A stretch of 30,938 nucleotides of DNA. Origin: a virus. The stretch is taken from IMG/VR virus record IMGVR_UViG_3300009788_000240, positions 1-30,938 of that record. One strand, given 5' to 3'. This document shows positions 6,731-12,965 of this stretch, piece by piece. The translations under genes and the position numbers were made by a program. Under the pieces are notes generated by a model, which was given only the letters and a program-made list of their open reading frames with translations, was not told where the DNA came from and searched no databases. Positions within the stretch are counted from its first letter, which is position 1. The number at the start of each line of letters is the position of its first letter.

Positions 6731-6937
6731 ATGATAACTCAAATAAAAAGAAACTTAGCAAAAATGGGAATTGGCAACCCAATTAATAGACTTTTTTATA
6801 CTAACAGAGAAATTAATGAAATGAAAAAGCGAGGGGAATTTTTCAAAGGAAAGATAAATTGTCGCTCAGAAAATTATATTCTCGGATATACCAACGGCTA
6901 TTCTGCTGGTCGTAGGAAAGCTATGATAAATAAATAA
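6731..6937 (+). CDS. Small basic protein of unknown function
   Basis: 68 residues, basic, with no recognised domain. FYTNREINEMKKRGEFFKGK followed by ENYILGYTNGYSAGRRKAM suggests a short helix pair. It is the first gene after the promoter at 6548 and its structured leader, so probably an early gene. No SD; the ATG follows an A-rich stretch. It ends one base before the next ORF. Confidence 0.6.
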   Translation: MITQIKRNLAKMGIGNPINRLFYTNREINEMKKRGEFFKGKINCRSENYILGYTNGYSAGRRKAMINK

Positions 6938-6938
6938 T

Positions 6939-7118
6939 ATGAACGAAGAAGAAATAAAATTAAAAATTAGAAATTATCTTTACTACGAAATTGTTAGAAA
7001 AGATAAATGGATGGGTCAAGGAAGATATTATATTTCAATAATAGATTTGATTTTAGGAATTATTTGGTTTCCATTTTTTGTCTGTAAAAAATTATTTACG
7101 ATTAAAATTTTAAAATAA
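6939..7118 (+). CDS. Small membrane protein
   Basis: 59 residues: a charged N-terminal half (MNEEEIKLKIRNYLYYEIV) followed by one hydrophobic segment (about 35-50, SIIDLILGIIWFPFFV) and a basic end. Single-pass inner-membrane topology is likely. Function unknown. It sits within a tight early operon. The coding call rests on the uninterrupted frame and the tight packing with its neighbours. Confidence 0.55.
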   Translation: MNEEEIKLKIRNYLYYEIVRKDKWMGQGRYYISIIDLILGIIWFPFFVCKKLFTIKILK

Positions 7119-7121
7119 ACA

Positions 7122-7631
7122 ATGACTAAACTACAACAACTTAGAGAAGCCATAATAAAAGAGATACCAGAGATAATAAAGCTAAAGTTTGGGTGTAAGG
7201 TAAGAATATATACTAAAGGTGAAGAGATTGCTGCAACAGAATCAAATCCTGATAGTATTCATAATATAGATGAAATAGTAGTTGTAGATGATTATATGGA
7301 AAGGAGTAAAGTATTTGTTTGGGACAGTGATGAATTTAGGTTTGACGAAGTTAAAAAAGGAATAACAGGAGAAGATGAAGATGATGAAGCATTCTTTTTT
7401 GAAATCATAGGACGCAAAATAACTCTCGCTGATGTATTAAGGGTTTTGAATAAAAAGATTGATATAAGATTAGGTGTTATCTTGTTAAAAGGTGGACAAT
7501 TTTATTTTTCAAGAGGTAGAGGTTTCAAATCTGAAGATTGTAATTGTCATTGGCAATTTGACAAACCGTTCTCCTTGCAGTCAGAGAAGACAATAGACTT
7601 TTTATCAAAAATAATTCTAAAGGATGAATAA
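7122..7631 (+). CDS. Conserved-type phage hypothetical protein
   Basis: 169 residues. The sequence LREAIIKEIPEIIKLKFGCKVR, then EIIGRKITLADVLRVLN, then a tail with FDKPFSLQSEKTIDFL, recalls a hypothetical family I associate with phages and plasmids of uncultivated bacteria. No enzymatic motif is known to me. A mid-region acidic loop (GEDEDDEAFFF) is present. Soluble and probably early-expressed. Overlaps the next short ORF by 8 bases. Confidence 0.7.
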   Translation: MTKLQQLREAIIKEIPEIIKLKFGCKVRIYTKGEEIAATESNPDSIHNIDEIVVVDDYMERSKVFVWDSDEFRFDEVKKGITGEDEDDEAFFFEIIGRKITLADVLRVLNKKIDIRLGVILLKGGQFYFSRGRGFKSEDCNCHWQFDKPFSLQSEKTIDFLSKIILKDE

Positions 7632-7764
7632 AGAAGATAAAGAGATAAATGAGGTACTTAGATGGTTTTCATCTCTGTTTATAGTTATTGGTTTTCTTAT
7701 ATCTCCAGGCTGGGTTAAGTTTTTAATGATTGCTTATTTCTTTAGACCTATAAGAGATGAATAA
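7624..7764 (+). CDS. Tiny membrane protein
   Basis: 46 residues, MNKEDKEINEVLRWF... then a hydrophobic stretch (SLFIVIGFLISPGWVKFLMIAYFF). Its start overlaps the preceding stop, and its end carries the same GATGAATAAAGAA sequence as its beginning, where the next tiny gene starts. Function unknown; one or two membrane passes. Confidence 0.5.
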   Translation: MNKEDKEINEVLRWFSSLFIVIGFLISPGWVKFLMIAYFFRPIRDE

Positions 7765-7882
7765 AGAACCAATTAAAAAAGTATTTTATGAGGGATTAGC
7801 TTGGATGTTTGTCCTGATCGGCTTTGGAATAATGATTGCATTAATAGAAAATGGGTTTTGTTTATTTAATTGTTTCAACTAA
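7757..7882 (+). CDS. Tiny membrane protein
   Basis: 41 residues, MNKEPIKKVFYEGLAW followed by a single membrane segment (MFVLIGFGIMIALIENGF). The start overlaps the previous gene by 8 bases and repeats the same junction sequence. Function unknown. Confidence 0.5.
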   Translation: MNKEPIKKVFYEGLAWMFVLIGFGIMIALIENGFCLFNCFN

Positions 7883-7884
7883 AC

Positions 7885-8208
7885 ATGATAAATAAAGGTT
7901 TAATAATTATTCTCTACGTAAAACAAAAAGGCGAGTGTTATTATTGTCATTGTGATTTATTAGAAGATGCAGAACAGAATATACCTATTCACATTGATCA
8001 CATCAAACCTAAAAGTAAGAAAGGTGGAGATGAAAGAGAAAATTTAGCTCTTGCTTGTCAGTGGTGTAATTGCGCCAAAAGCAATAGAACTAAAAAAGAA
8101 TTTTTGGAATATATAAAACCTTATTTAGATGGAAAAGTTAATAGGCACGATTTAGCAGAATTTAAAAAATATAAAGCATTACATAAAAAATATAAAGGGT
8201 CAGTTTAA
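7885..8208 (+). CDS. HNH endonuclease
   Basis: 107 residues from ATG 7885, preferred to the in-frame TTG at 7870 that overlaps the previous gene. Textbook HNH: GECYYCHCDL, then IHIDHIKPKSKKGGDERENL, then ACQWCNCAKSNRTKKEF, with two zinc CxxC pairs and the catalytic DH of the beta-beta-alpha-metal fold. No NUMOD module is visible, so it may be a free-standing homing or phage-exclusion nuclease rather than a specific DNA binder. It lies directly before the putative replication initiator. Confidence 0.87.
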   Translation: MINKGLIIILYVKQKGECYYCHCDLLEDAEQNIPIHIDHIKPKSKKGGDERENLALACQWCNCAKSNRTKKEFLEYIKPYLDGKVNRHDLAEFKKYKALHKKYKGSV

Positions 8209-8210
8209 CA

Positions 8211-8762
8211 ATGAAATACAATATCAACATCAATCAATTAGTATTATCAAAAACAACTCTTGATGTTGTAGATGGAGCAATTCTTGATTACATAGTTTTT
8301 TACTGCAATAGCAAAAATAAAAAGATAGAAAAGCAAAGAGTTGTAAAAGACGGTGTTGTTTGGACATGGATAAATTTGAAAACCTTACTAGAAGATATGC
8401 CACTACTAAGAATAAAATCAATAAGTTCTTTGAGTGTTAGAATTAAAAAAATAAGCAGTGAAAAATTTATAGATACAGTTAGGTTCGGACATCAAAAGCT
8501 ATTCGTTAAAACGAACAGCTATACAGACAAGCTATTCGTACAGACGAACAGAGCTATTCGTACAAACAAACAGCTTCTAAGTAAAAGCTATTCGTCTAGA
8601 CGAACCAATAATTATACTAATAATTCTTATACTATTAATAATAAGAAAAAAATTATTAAAAATTTTAAAAAAGAAGAAAAACCAAAAAAAGAATTTTCTT
8701 TAAAAGATATTAGAAGTGGTAGAAAAAAACTTTCTAAAAAATTAACATTTGCAAAAGTATGA
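8211..8762 (+). CDS. Putative replication initiator (winged-helix, origin-binding)
   Basis: 183 residues. The first ~90 residues (LDVVDGAILDYIVFYC...WTWINLKTLLEDMPLLRIKSISSLSVRIKKI) fit a winged-helix domain of the phage replisome-organiser/initiator type, where the W..L...PLL..KS..SLS.RI pattern is typical. The middle is Ser/Thr/Asn-rich and low in structure. It coincides with an array of DNA repeats (8497-8604) and an AT-rich stretch; the repeats occur in different reading frames, so the DNA rather than the peptide appears conserved. The C-terminus is basic. By analogy with lambda O, it would bind iterons inside its own gene and start replication. Overlaps the next gene by ATGA. Confidence 0.68.
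   Translation: MKYNININQLVLSKTTLDVVDGAILDYIVFYCNSKNKKIEKQRVVKDGVVWTWINLKTLLEDMPLLRIKSISSLSVRIKKISSEKFIDTVRFGHQKLFVKTNSYTDKLFVQTNRAIRTNKQLLSKSYSSRRTNNYTNNSYTINNKKKIIKNFKKEEKPKKEFSLKDIRSGRKKLSKKLTFAKV
8497..8680 (+). other. Candidate replication origin: iterons plus AT-rich region
   Basis: AGCTATTCGT occurs at 8497, 8530, 8552 and 8586, spaced 33, 22 and 34 bp, close to whole helical turns. Three copies extend to dyads: TTCGTTAAAACGAA (8502-8515), TTCGTACAGACGAA (8535-8548) and TTCGTCTAGACGAA (8591-8604). A nearly pure A+T region follows (8605-8680), suited to unwinding. The array lies inside the putative initiator gene, as the lambda origin lies in O. Confidence 0.68.
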
Positions 8763-9022
8763 AACTTAAACTTACGATTTTAATAACAATTTTACTTTTA
8801 ATAGCTAAATACTCGTTATGCCAAGTAAAACCTATTAGAGAACCAGATAAGGTGGTTGAATGGCAGAAAATTTACAGATGTTGTGATGACAAATGCTATC
8901 TTCTTAAAGGCATTACTGAACAAGATCCAGTAAAAGAAGTTTCTCGTAAAGAAGTCTATGATAATTACAATGAAGAAACGATCATTTTTAGTAGCAGGTA
9001 TTGTCCTGAAATAATAGATTAA
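8759..9022 (+). CDS. Secreted or membrane-anchored small protein
   Basis: 87 residues with an N-terminal signal-like segment (KLKLTILITILLLIAKYSLC). Cysteine 21 recalls a lipobox but Leu at -1 is unfavourable. The mature part has YRCCDDKCYLL and a later Cys, suggesting disulfides outside the cytoplasm. An exported early phage protein may modify the cell surface, for example superinfection exclusion, but this is inference. ATGA overlap upstream, TAATG overlap downstream. Confidence 0.6.
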   Translation: MKLKLTILITILLLIAKYSLCQVKPIREPDKVVEWQKIYRCCDDKCYLLKGITEQDPVKEVSRKEVYDNYNEETIIFSSRYCPEIID

Positions 9023-9501
9023 TGCCAACAGGAGTTTATAAAAGAAAGTGGGCTTTAAAATATGATAGATGTATCAGATGTGGAACAAAAAAGATAAAAC
9101 ACGGAGGGAAAGGTCTTTGTAGATATTGTTGTCATAGAAAATGGAGGCAGGGAACGAAAGGAAAAGAATTACAAAAAATTAGTAGAGAGAAATGGTATTC
9201 AAGTGTTAAGGGAACTAAAAAATACAGAAAATATAATAAAATAAAATTTGAAGAGTGGAAAAAGACAACTGGATATAGATTATGGAATCAAAGATGGTTA
9301 ACAATAAGAAAGTTTGAAAGATTTATAGAAAGGAAAGAGATGTTAAAAAGAGATTTAGGAGGTATAAAATTTCGTTGTAGCGGTTGCGACAAAAAATGCT
9401 TAATTATCAGTCCTATTAAAGAATTAAAGAAACATAAAATGTACGAGTTCGATTTATTTAAGGAGGTATTAATAAAAAATTGTAAAAAAAATAAAAAATG
9501 A
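9022..9501 (+). CDS. Zinc-binding protein with NUMOD3-like start
   Basis: 159 residues, very basic. MPTGVYKRK matches the opening of many NUMOD3/HNH homing proteins. A zinc module follows, DRCIRCGTKKIKHGGKGLCRYCCHRKW, with a second later (FRCSGCDKKCLI). No HNH catalytic histidine pair is visible, so it may be a DNA-binding relic of a homing protein or a distinct regulator. Overlaps both neighbours. Confidence 0.6.
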   Translation: MPTGVYKRKWALKYDRCIRCGTKKIKHGGKGLCRYCCHRKWRQGTKGKELQKISREKWYSSVKGTKKYRKYNKIKFEEWKKTTGYRLWNQRWLTIRKFERFIERKEMLKRDLGGIKFRCSGCDKKCLIISPIKELKKHKMYEFDLFKEVLIKNCKKNKK

Positions 9502-10046
9502 GCAGTTTCAAATTACAAGAAAAATACATACCAGAGAAGTGCGATTGTTGTGGTCAAAGTAAAACATATCTAATTCCTATTGATCCAGGAGCAGTTGATA
9601 TTTTAAAAGCAGTCGCCAAAGTAATTTTGAACAAAGGAATTAATTGTGTACACCCTCGTAAAGAAATGGAAGTTCCTGCAACACCAAACTATGACTTAAT
9701 GATCAAAGACGGACATCTAACTTCTAATATGGTTGGAAACTTAACTAGACCTAGACTTCACGGATTAATTGCAAAGGTCAGAAAACAACCTGGAAATTAT
9801 TGCTTGACACCAAAAGGAGCTGATTTTCTAAAAGGCAAGTCAATTCCAAAATATGCTATTAAAAGCAAAGTAATAGGACGTCAAGTTGGTTATTGGTTAG
9901 GAGAAAAACACCAAGTAACAATTAAAGATTTCTCAAGTGACGAAGAATACTGGGAGGGATTTTATATAAAAGATGGCCATGTAATAATAGGAATTGAAAA
10001 GGATCCAAAAACTCAAAAGCAATTATTCATTTCACAGGTGTCATGA
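9498..10046 (+). CDS. Zinc/winged-helix putative DNA-binding protein
   Basis: 182 residues. KCDCCGQ near residue 14 suggests a zinc site. LTSNMVGNLTRPRLHGLIAKV then GNYCLTPKGADFLKGK resembles a winged helix ending in the beta-wing phrase TPKG..FL found in phage and archaeal regulators. The C-terminal third is beta-rich and unassigned. Possible transcriptional or replication role. Overlaps the methyltransferase remnant by ATGA. Confidence 0.6.
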   Translation: MSSFKLQEKYIPEKCDCCGQSKTYLIPIDPGAVDILKAVAKVILNKGINCVHPRKEMEVPATPNYDLMIKDGHLTSNMVGNLTRPRLHGLIAKVRKQPGNYCLTPKGADFLKGKSIPKYAIKSKVIGRQVGYWLGEKHQVTIKDFSSDEEYWEGFYIKDGHVIIGIEKDPKTQKQLFISQVS

Positions 10047-10415
10047 AGAAAAAACTAAAAATACTAAATTTGTATGGAGGAATTGGAGGAAAAAAGAGGT
10101 GGTTCTATGGATGCAAACATAACAGATAAAATGCAGTTAGGTGGAGCAAGTTTAAAAGGTGAACATAAAGAGATACGGTTAACCAAAAACAACCACCCAA
10201 CAGTCAAACCGATAAAACTAATGGAATATCTATGCACCCTAACTAAAACACCAACAGGAGGAATAGTCTTGGATTGTTTCGCTGGTTCAGGAACAACAGG
10301 CATAGCTTGTAAATTAACTGATAGACCTTTTATCTTAATAGAAAAAGAGCCTGATTATTGTAAAATTGCAAAGGCTAGAATAAAAGCTGTAAGGAAACAA
10401 CAAACATTATTATAA
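10043..10415 (+). pseudogene. DNA methyltransferase remnant (two broken pieces)
   Basis: A 28-residue ORF (10043-10129) reads KILNLYGGIGGKKRWF, like the N-terminal cofactor-site start of phage DNA methyltransferases. In the +1 frame an overlapping ORF (10074-10415, 113 residues) carries the C-terminal part of a beta-class N6-adenine/N4-cytosine methyltransferase: NNHPTVKPIKLMEYL, then GGIVLDCFAGSGTTG (SAM site), then FILIEKEPDYCKIAKARI. The catalytic DPPY-type motif and target-recognition region are absent. It looks like deletion fused to a different gene's start. The 113-residue piece may still be made and bind SAM, but methylation is unlikely. Confidence 0.68.
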
Positions 10416-10418
10416 CAT

Positions 10419-10447
10419 TTGACAAGATTTTAAAAACAATATATTAT
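10419..10447 (+). promoter_or_regulatory. Sigma-70-type promoter before the sigma-like gene
   Basis: TTGACA at 10419-10424, 17 bp, TATTAT at 10442-10447. The expected start is near 10454, only 8 nt before the ATG, so the transcript would have almost no leader. Confidence 0.7.
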
Positions 10448-10461
10448 TAAATAAAAACAAT

Positions 10462-10629
10462 ATGCCAGAAAATCCAATACAAAAACAAGAAAGAGCAAAA
10501 AGAGACAAAGAGATATTAGAATTATATCCGCTTTTGACATTAGATGAAATCGGAAAAAAGTATGATATTACTCGTGAAAGAGTCAGACAAATTATACAAA
10601 AAGCAGGGGTTAAGGTTTTAAAGACTTGA
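10462..10629 (+). CDS. Sigma-70 region 4-like mini-protein
   Basis: 55 residues. After a helical N-terminus, LTLDEIGKKYDITRERVRQI followed by IQKAG reproduces the helix-turn-helix of sigma-70 region 4.2 (typically TLEEIG...VTRERVRQIE), which contacts the -35 element and the RNA polymerase beta flap. Regions 2 and 3 are absent, so it cannot be a complete sigma factor. It could be a promoter-specific DNA binder, a co-activator or an antagonist of host sigma. It lies exactly between two TTGACA promoters, and the downstream TTGACA overlaps its stop codon, which suggests autoregulation. Confidence 0.82.
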   Translation: MPENPIQKQERAKRDKEILELYPLLTLDEIGKKYDITRERVRQIIQKAGVKVLKT

Positions 10630-10654
10630 CAAGACTTTTTAAATAATATATACT
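10626..10654 (+). promoter_or_regulatory. Sigma-70-type promoter overlapping the sigma-like gene's stop
   Basis: TTGACA at 10626-10631 (sharing the TGA stop), 17 bp, TATACT at 10649-10654. It drives the structured leader before 10820 and the small-gene operon to about 14 kb. Confidence 0.75.
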
Positions 10655-10819
10655 ACTTACAGAAGTTAAAATTGAATACAGCAAGGACAGGTCAGTTCGA
10701 TAAACGAGCAAAGCAGATTAACGAAGTCCACCAAAAAATTACGACTCTCTTAATCTCAATAAAACTCATCTTACTTACCTGCTCCTTGCTAATATATAAA
10801 AACTTAGCTTCGTAAAATT
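10655..10819 (+). promoter_or_regulatory. Long structured leader without an ORF
   Basis: AGCAAGGACAGGT (10680-10692) pairs with ACCTGCTCCTTGCT (10777-10790), 13 bp with one bulged C. Inside, AGATTAA and TTAATCT (near 10715 and 10750) form a second stem and GTTCG/CGAGC a short one. ACGAAG inside can also pair with CTTCGT (10808-10813) beyond the main stem. A regulatory leader or an embedded small RNA is plausible; no known riboswitch class is recognised. Confidence 0.5.
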
Positions 10820-10996
10820 ATGAAAAAAACAATTGAAGCATGGATAATAATTGACGAGAGGGATAGAGCTTTTACAGAAGCCAAACCAAACTGGGGAAGA
10901 TATTGGATTTTCGAAACACAAGAAGATGCAAAAAAAGCAAAAGATAGTTTTTCTGATAGTGGCAACAAAATAATAAGAATAGAAATTAAAATCTAA
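10820..10996 (+). CDS. Small protein of unknown function
   Basis: 58 residues, MKKTIEAWIIIDERDRAFTEAK...YWIFETQEDAKKAKDSF...IIRIEIKI. The beta-alpha-beta pattern, with a region resembling phage proteins that read 'WAI.D....F......I..T...A', suggests a compact soluble fold. First gene after the long leader. Function unknown. Confidence 0.6.
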   Translation: MKKTIEAWIIIDERDRAFTEAKPNWGRYWIFETQEDAKKAKDSFSDSGNKIIRIEIKI

Positions 10997-11009
10997 CTTC
11001 ACAAAAATT

Positions 11010-11198
11010 ATGAAATCAATAATCCCAATTTTAATAATGTTCACTATTCTAGGTTTCATTTTCTTAAAAGGTTTAGATCGCCACGAGAAGATGGAATGTG
11101 AAATTTGGCAAAAGCAGAGTCAGGAATTTAGAGGTTGGTATTCTACCCAAAATCAAAAGGACCAATGTTTAAACTATAATATAACCCTAACCAAATAA
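11010..11198 (+). CDS. Small membrane protein
   Basis: 62 residues with an N-terminal hydrophobic segment (IIPILIMFTILGFIFL, about 4-19) and a polar C-terminus with two Cys (CEIWQ, QCLNY). Probably a single-pass protein with an exported tail. It ends in NITLTK, encoded by the recurring boundary sequence described under findings. Function unknown. Confidence 0.55.
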   Translation: MKSIIPILIMFTILGFIFLKGLDRHEKMECEIWQKQSQEFRGWYSTQNQKDQCLNYNITLTK

Positions 11199-11202
11199 AA
11201 CA

Positions 11203-11376
11203 ATGACAAAAAAAGTTTGCAAAATGACAAAAGAAATAAAAAGGTTTGATGCTTTACCCAGAGAAAATCAAATTGAGGACGAAGTCAGAGGACAAACCGA
11301 TAACAAAAGAATATCCTGTTGTAATGCTCCTGTGATAGCCGGTCGGTGTTCAGTTTGTAAGGAGAATTGTTATTAA
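11203..11376 (+). CDS. Small zinc-finger-like protein
   Basis: 57 residues. The C-terminus CCNAPVIAGRCSVCKENC is a probable zinc knuckle; the rest is polar and charged. No SD. Function unknown, possibly nucleic-acid or protein binding. Confidence 0.55.
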   Translation: MTKKVCKMTKEIKRFDALPRENQIEDEVRGQTDNKRISCCNAPVIAGRCSVCKENCY

Positions 11377-11405
11377 AATTATCAACCCCTAATCAATAAA
11401 TAAAG

Positions 11406-11630
11406 ATGACTAAATATGAAGAAAGATTAAAACTTAATAAAATGAGAGTGATAAAGCATAAAAGAGAGAAGGAAAATGAAAGTTGTCATTGTCGTGTGTG
11501 TGATTTTTCTGATTTTGGGAGCGGAATGTTAGATAAAGCAAAAGACCACGCAAAAAAAACAGGTCATACAATAGATGTTTATTATGAAACTTGGAGAGAG
11601 GTAACTTATTTTAAAAACCTAACCAAATAA
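11406..11630 (+). CDS. C2H2-type zinc-finger-like small protein
   Basis: 74 residues. CRVCDFSDFGSGMLDKAKDH...TGH gives C-x2-C-x(15)-H-x(5)-H, close to a C2H2 finger, preceded by basic helices. Probably DNA or RNA binding. It ends in KNLTK through the recurring boundary sequence. Function unknown. Confidence 0.55.
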   Translation: MTKYEERLKLNKMRVIKHKREKENESCHCRVCDFSDFGSGMLDKAKDHAKKTGHTIDVYYETWREVTYFKNLTK

Positions 11631-11636
11631 ATAAAG

Positions 11637-11819
11637 ATGATAGAAGAATTACTTAAATCAAAATATGAGTTTCAAGGTAATGGTAATTTTGACAGTATTA
11701 AGTGTTTGGATTGTAAAGAAAGGATAGAAGTTGATGAAGCTTATGAGGCAGTTGATGGTCATTATTATTGTAGAATTTGTGGAGAGATTATAGATAAAAA
11801 TTTAAAAACTAACCAATAA
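11637..11819 (+). CDS. Small zinc-ribbon protein
   Basis: 60 residues. CLDCKERI (23-26) and YYCRICGEII give two CxxC knuckles separated by an acidic loop (EVDEAYEAVDGHY), a typical zinc ribbon. Function unknown. Flanked on both sides by boundary repeats. Confidence 0.58.
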   Translation: MIEELLKSKYEFQGNGNFDSIKCLDCKERIEVDEAYEAVDGHYYCRICGEIIDKNLKTNQ

Positions 11820-11825
11820 ATAATT

Positions 11826-11993
11826 ATGGAAACATTAAATTTAATAAAACAATTAGAAGAAGAAATAAAAAGATTAGACTCTGATATTACTTTTTATGAG
11901 TCTATGCTTAAAAGCAAAAAAATAACTAAGGAATTATTATTAGAAAAGGTCTCAAAATTAAACCAAGAAATACAAGATGACTACGGAAAATAA
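11826..11993 (+). CDS. Short coiled-coil protein
   Basis: 55 residues, almost entirely helical with heptad-like Leu/Ile (LNLIKQLEEEIKRLDSDI, then ELLLEKVSKLNQEIQ). Overlaps the nuclease gene start by 17 bases, so the two may be translationally coupled. Function unknown. Confidence 0.52.
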   Translation: METLNLIKQLEEEIKRLDSDITFYESMLKSKKITKELLLEKVSKLNQEIQDDYGK

Positions 11994-12963
11994 AGTTTGG
12001 GGTATAGGTAGAGTTTGGAACGAAGCACTTGCTGGAGATAACAATAGGAAATATGAACCAAGAGAACGCTTGTGGGCTTCTGAATTGGACAATGCTCCAA
12101 TAGATACTTGGTTAAAGCTCAAAGGAGTAAAACCAACTAATCCTCCTAATGCAAGGTCAAGAAGAAAGTTTGAAGCTGGGAATATCTGGGAATGGCTTGT
12201 GGCTATAATTCTTCAAAGGGCTGGAATCTTAATCAGTCAACAGGATTGGGTCGCTTATCAATATCCTGGACTTTTAAAGGTAACTGGTAAATTAGATTAT
12301 ATAGCAGGAGGCAAACCTAATTTTGATAGGGCATTTTTAGAACAAATGGAGTTACCACCAAAGATAATTAAAGCTGGGGAGAGTATAGTTCAGCATTTAG
12401 AAAAAAACTATCCTAATGGACTTGAAACACGAATTATTGAAATGAAATCAACATCAAGTTTTATGTTTGATAAAATGAAAAAGGATGGGAGACCATCCAC
12501 AGGACACGAACTACAATTATTTCACTATCTAAAAGCTAAAGATATGCAAAAAGGATCTATTCTCTATGTCTGTAAAGACGATTGTAGAATGATTGAAATG
12601 CCAGTGTTTAATTCTTTAGTTGTAGAAGAAAAGTATAAAAAAGCTATTGAAACTATTACTAAATATCATCAAGAAGACAAGCAACCTCCATTAGAAAAAC
12701 CTATTGAATTTAATGGTGATAGATTTACTAAAAACTGGAAGATTGAGTATTCTGGCTATTTAACTAAATTGTATGGCTTCAAAGAACCTAAAGATTTTTA
12801 TGAGAAGTATGCTCCAATAATTAGTAGTTGGAACAGAGTTTTGACAAGAATGGAGGACGGAAAAGATATGACCGAAAGTAATAAAGAAAAATTAGTAGAA
12901 ATAGAAAAAGCTGGGTTTGATATTGAGAAAATTAAAGGTCAATTATTAACTAATAAAAAATAA
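11977..12963 (+). CDS. PD-(D/E)XK family nuclease (RecB-like exonuclease)
   Basis: 328 residues. The fold is indicated by FEAGNIWEW (E66), GKLDYI (D107), IIEMKST (E155, K157) and HELQLFHYL (Q180), the motif order of RecB/Cas4/lambda-Exo-like nucleases. No iron-sulfur cysteine cluster is visible, so it is not a typical Cas4. It likely resects double-stranded DNA ends; the following SSB-like and NinB-like genes support a recombination module, as in phage single-strand annealing systems. C-terminal ~100 residues are helical and unassigned. Confidence 0.78.
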   Translation: MTTENKVWGIGRVWNEALAGDNNRKYEPRERLWASELDNAPIDTWLKLKGVKPTNPPNARSRRKFEAGNIWEWLVAIILQRAGILISQQDWVAYQYPGLLKVTGKLDYIAGGKPNFDRAFLEQMELPPKIIKAGESIVQHLEKNYPNGLETRIIEMKSTSSFMFDKMKKDGRPSTGHELQLFHYLKAKDMQKGSILYVCKDDCRMIEMPVFNSLVVEEKYKKAIETITKYHQEDKQPPLEKPIEFNGDRFTKNWKIEYSGYLTKLYGFKEPKDFYEKYAPIISSWNRVLTRMEDGKDMTESNKEKLVEIEKAGFDIEKIKGQLLTNKK

Positions 12964-12965
12964 AA

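Noticed and set aside
8497-8604. CRISPR-like or protein-level repeat in the initiator gene
   Set aside because: Units are short, occur in different reading frames and fit iterons with dyads, not spacers or peptide repeats.
10090-10096. A6G slippery sequence as a programmed -1 frameshift joining the methyltransferase pieces
   Set aside because: The second piece lies in the +1 frame, so -1 slippage would not join them.
11977-12963. Cas4 or CRISPR-linked nuclease
   Set aside because: No iron-sulfur cysteines and no CRISPR array or cas genes nearby.
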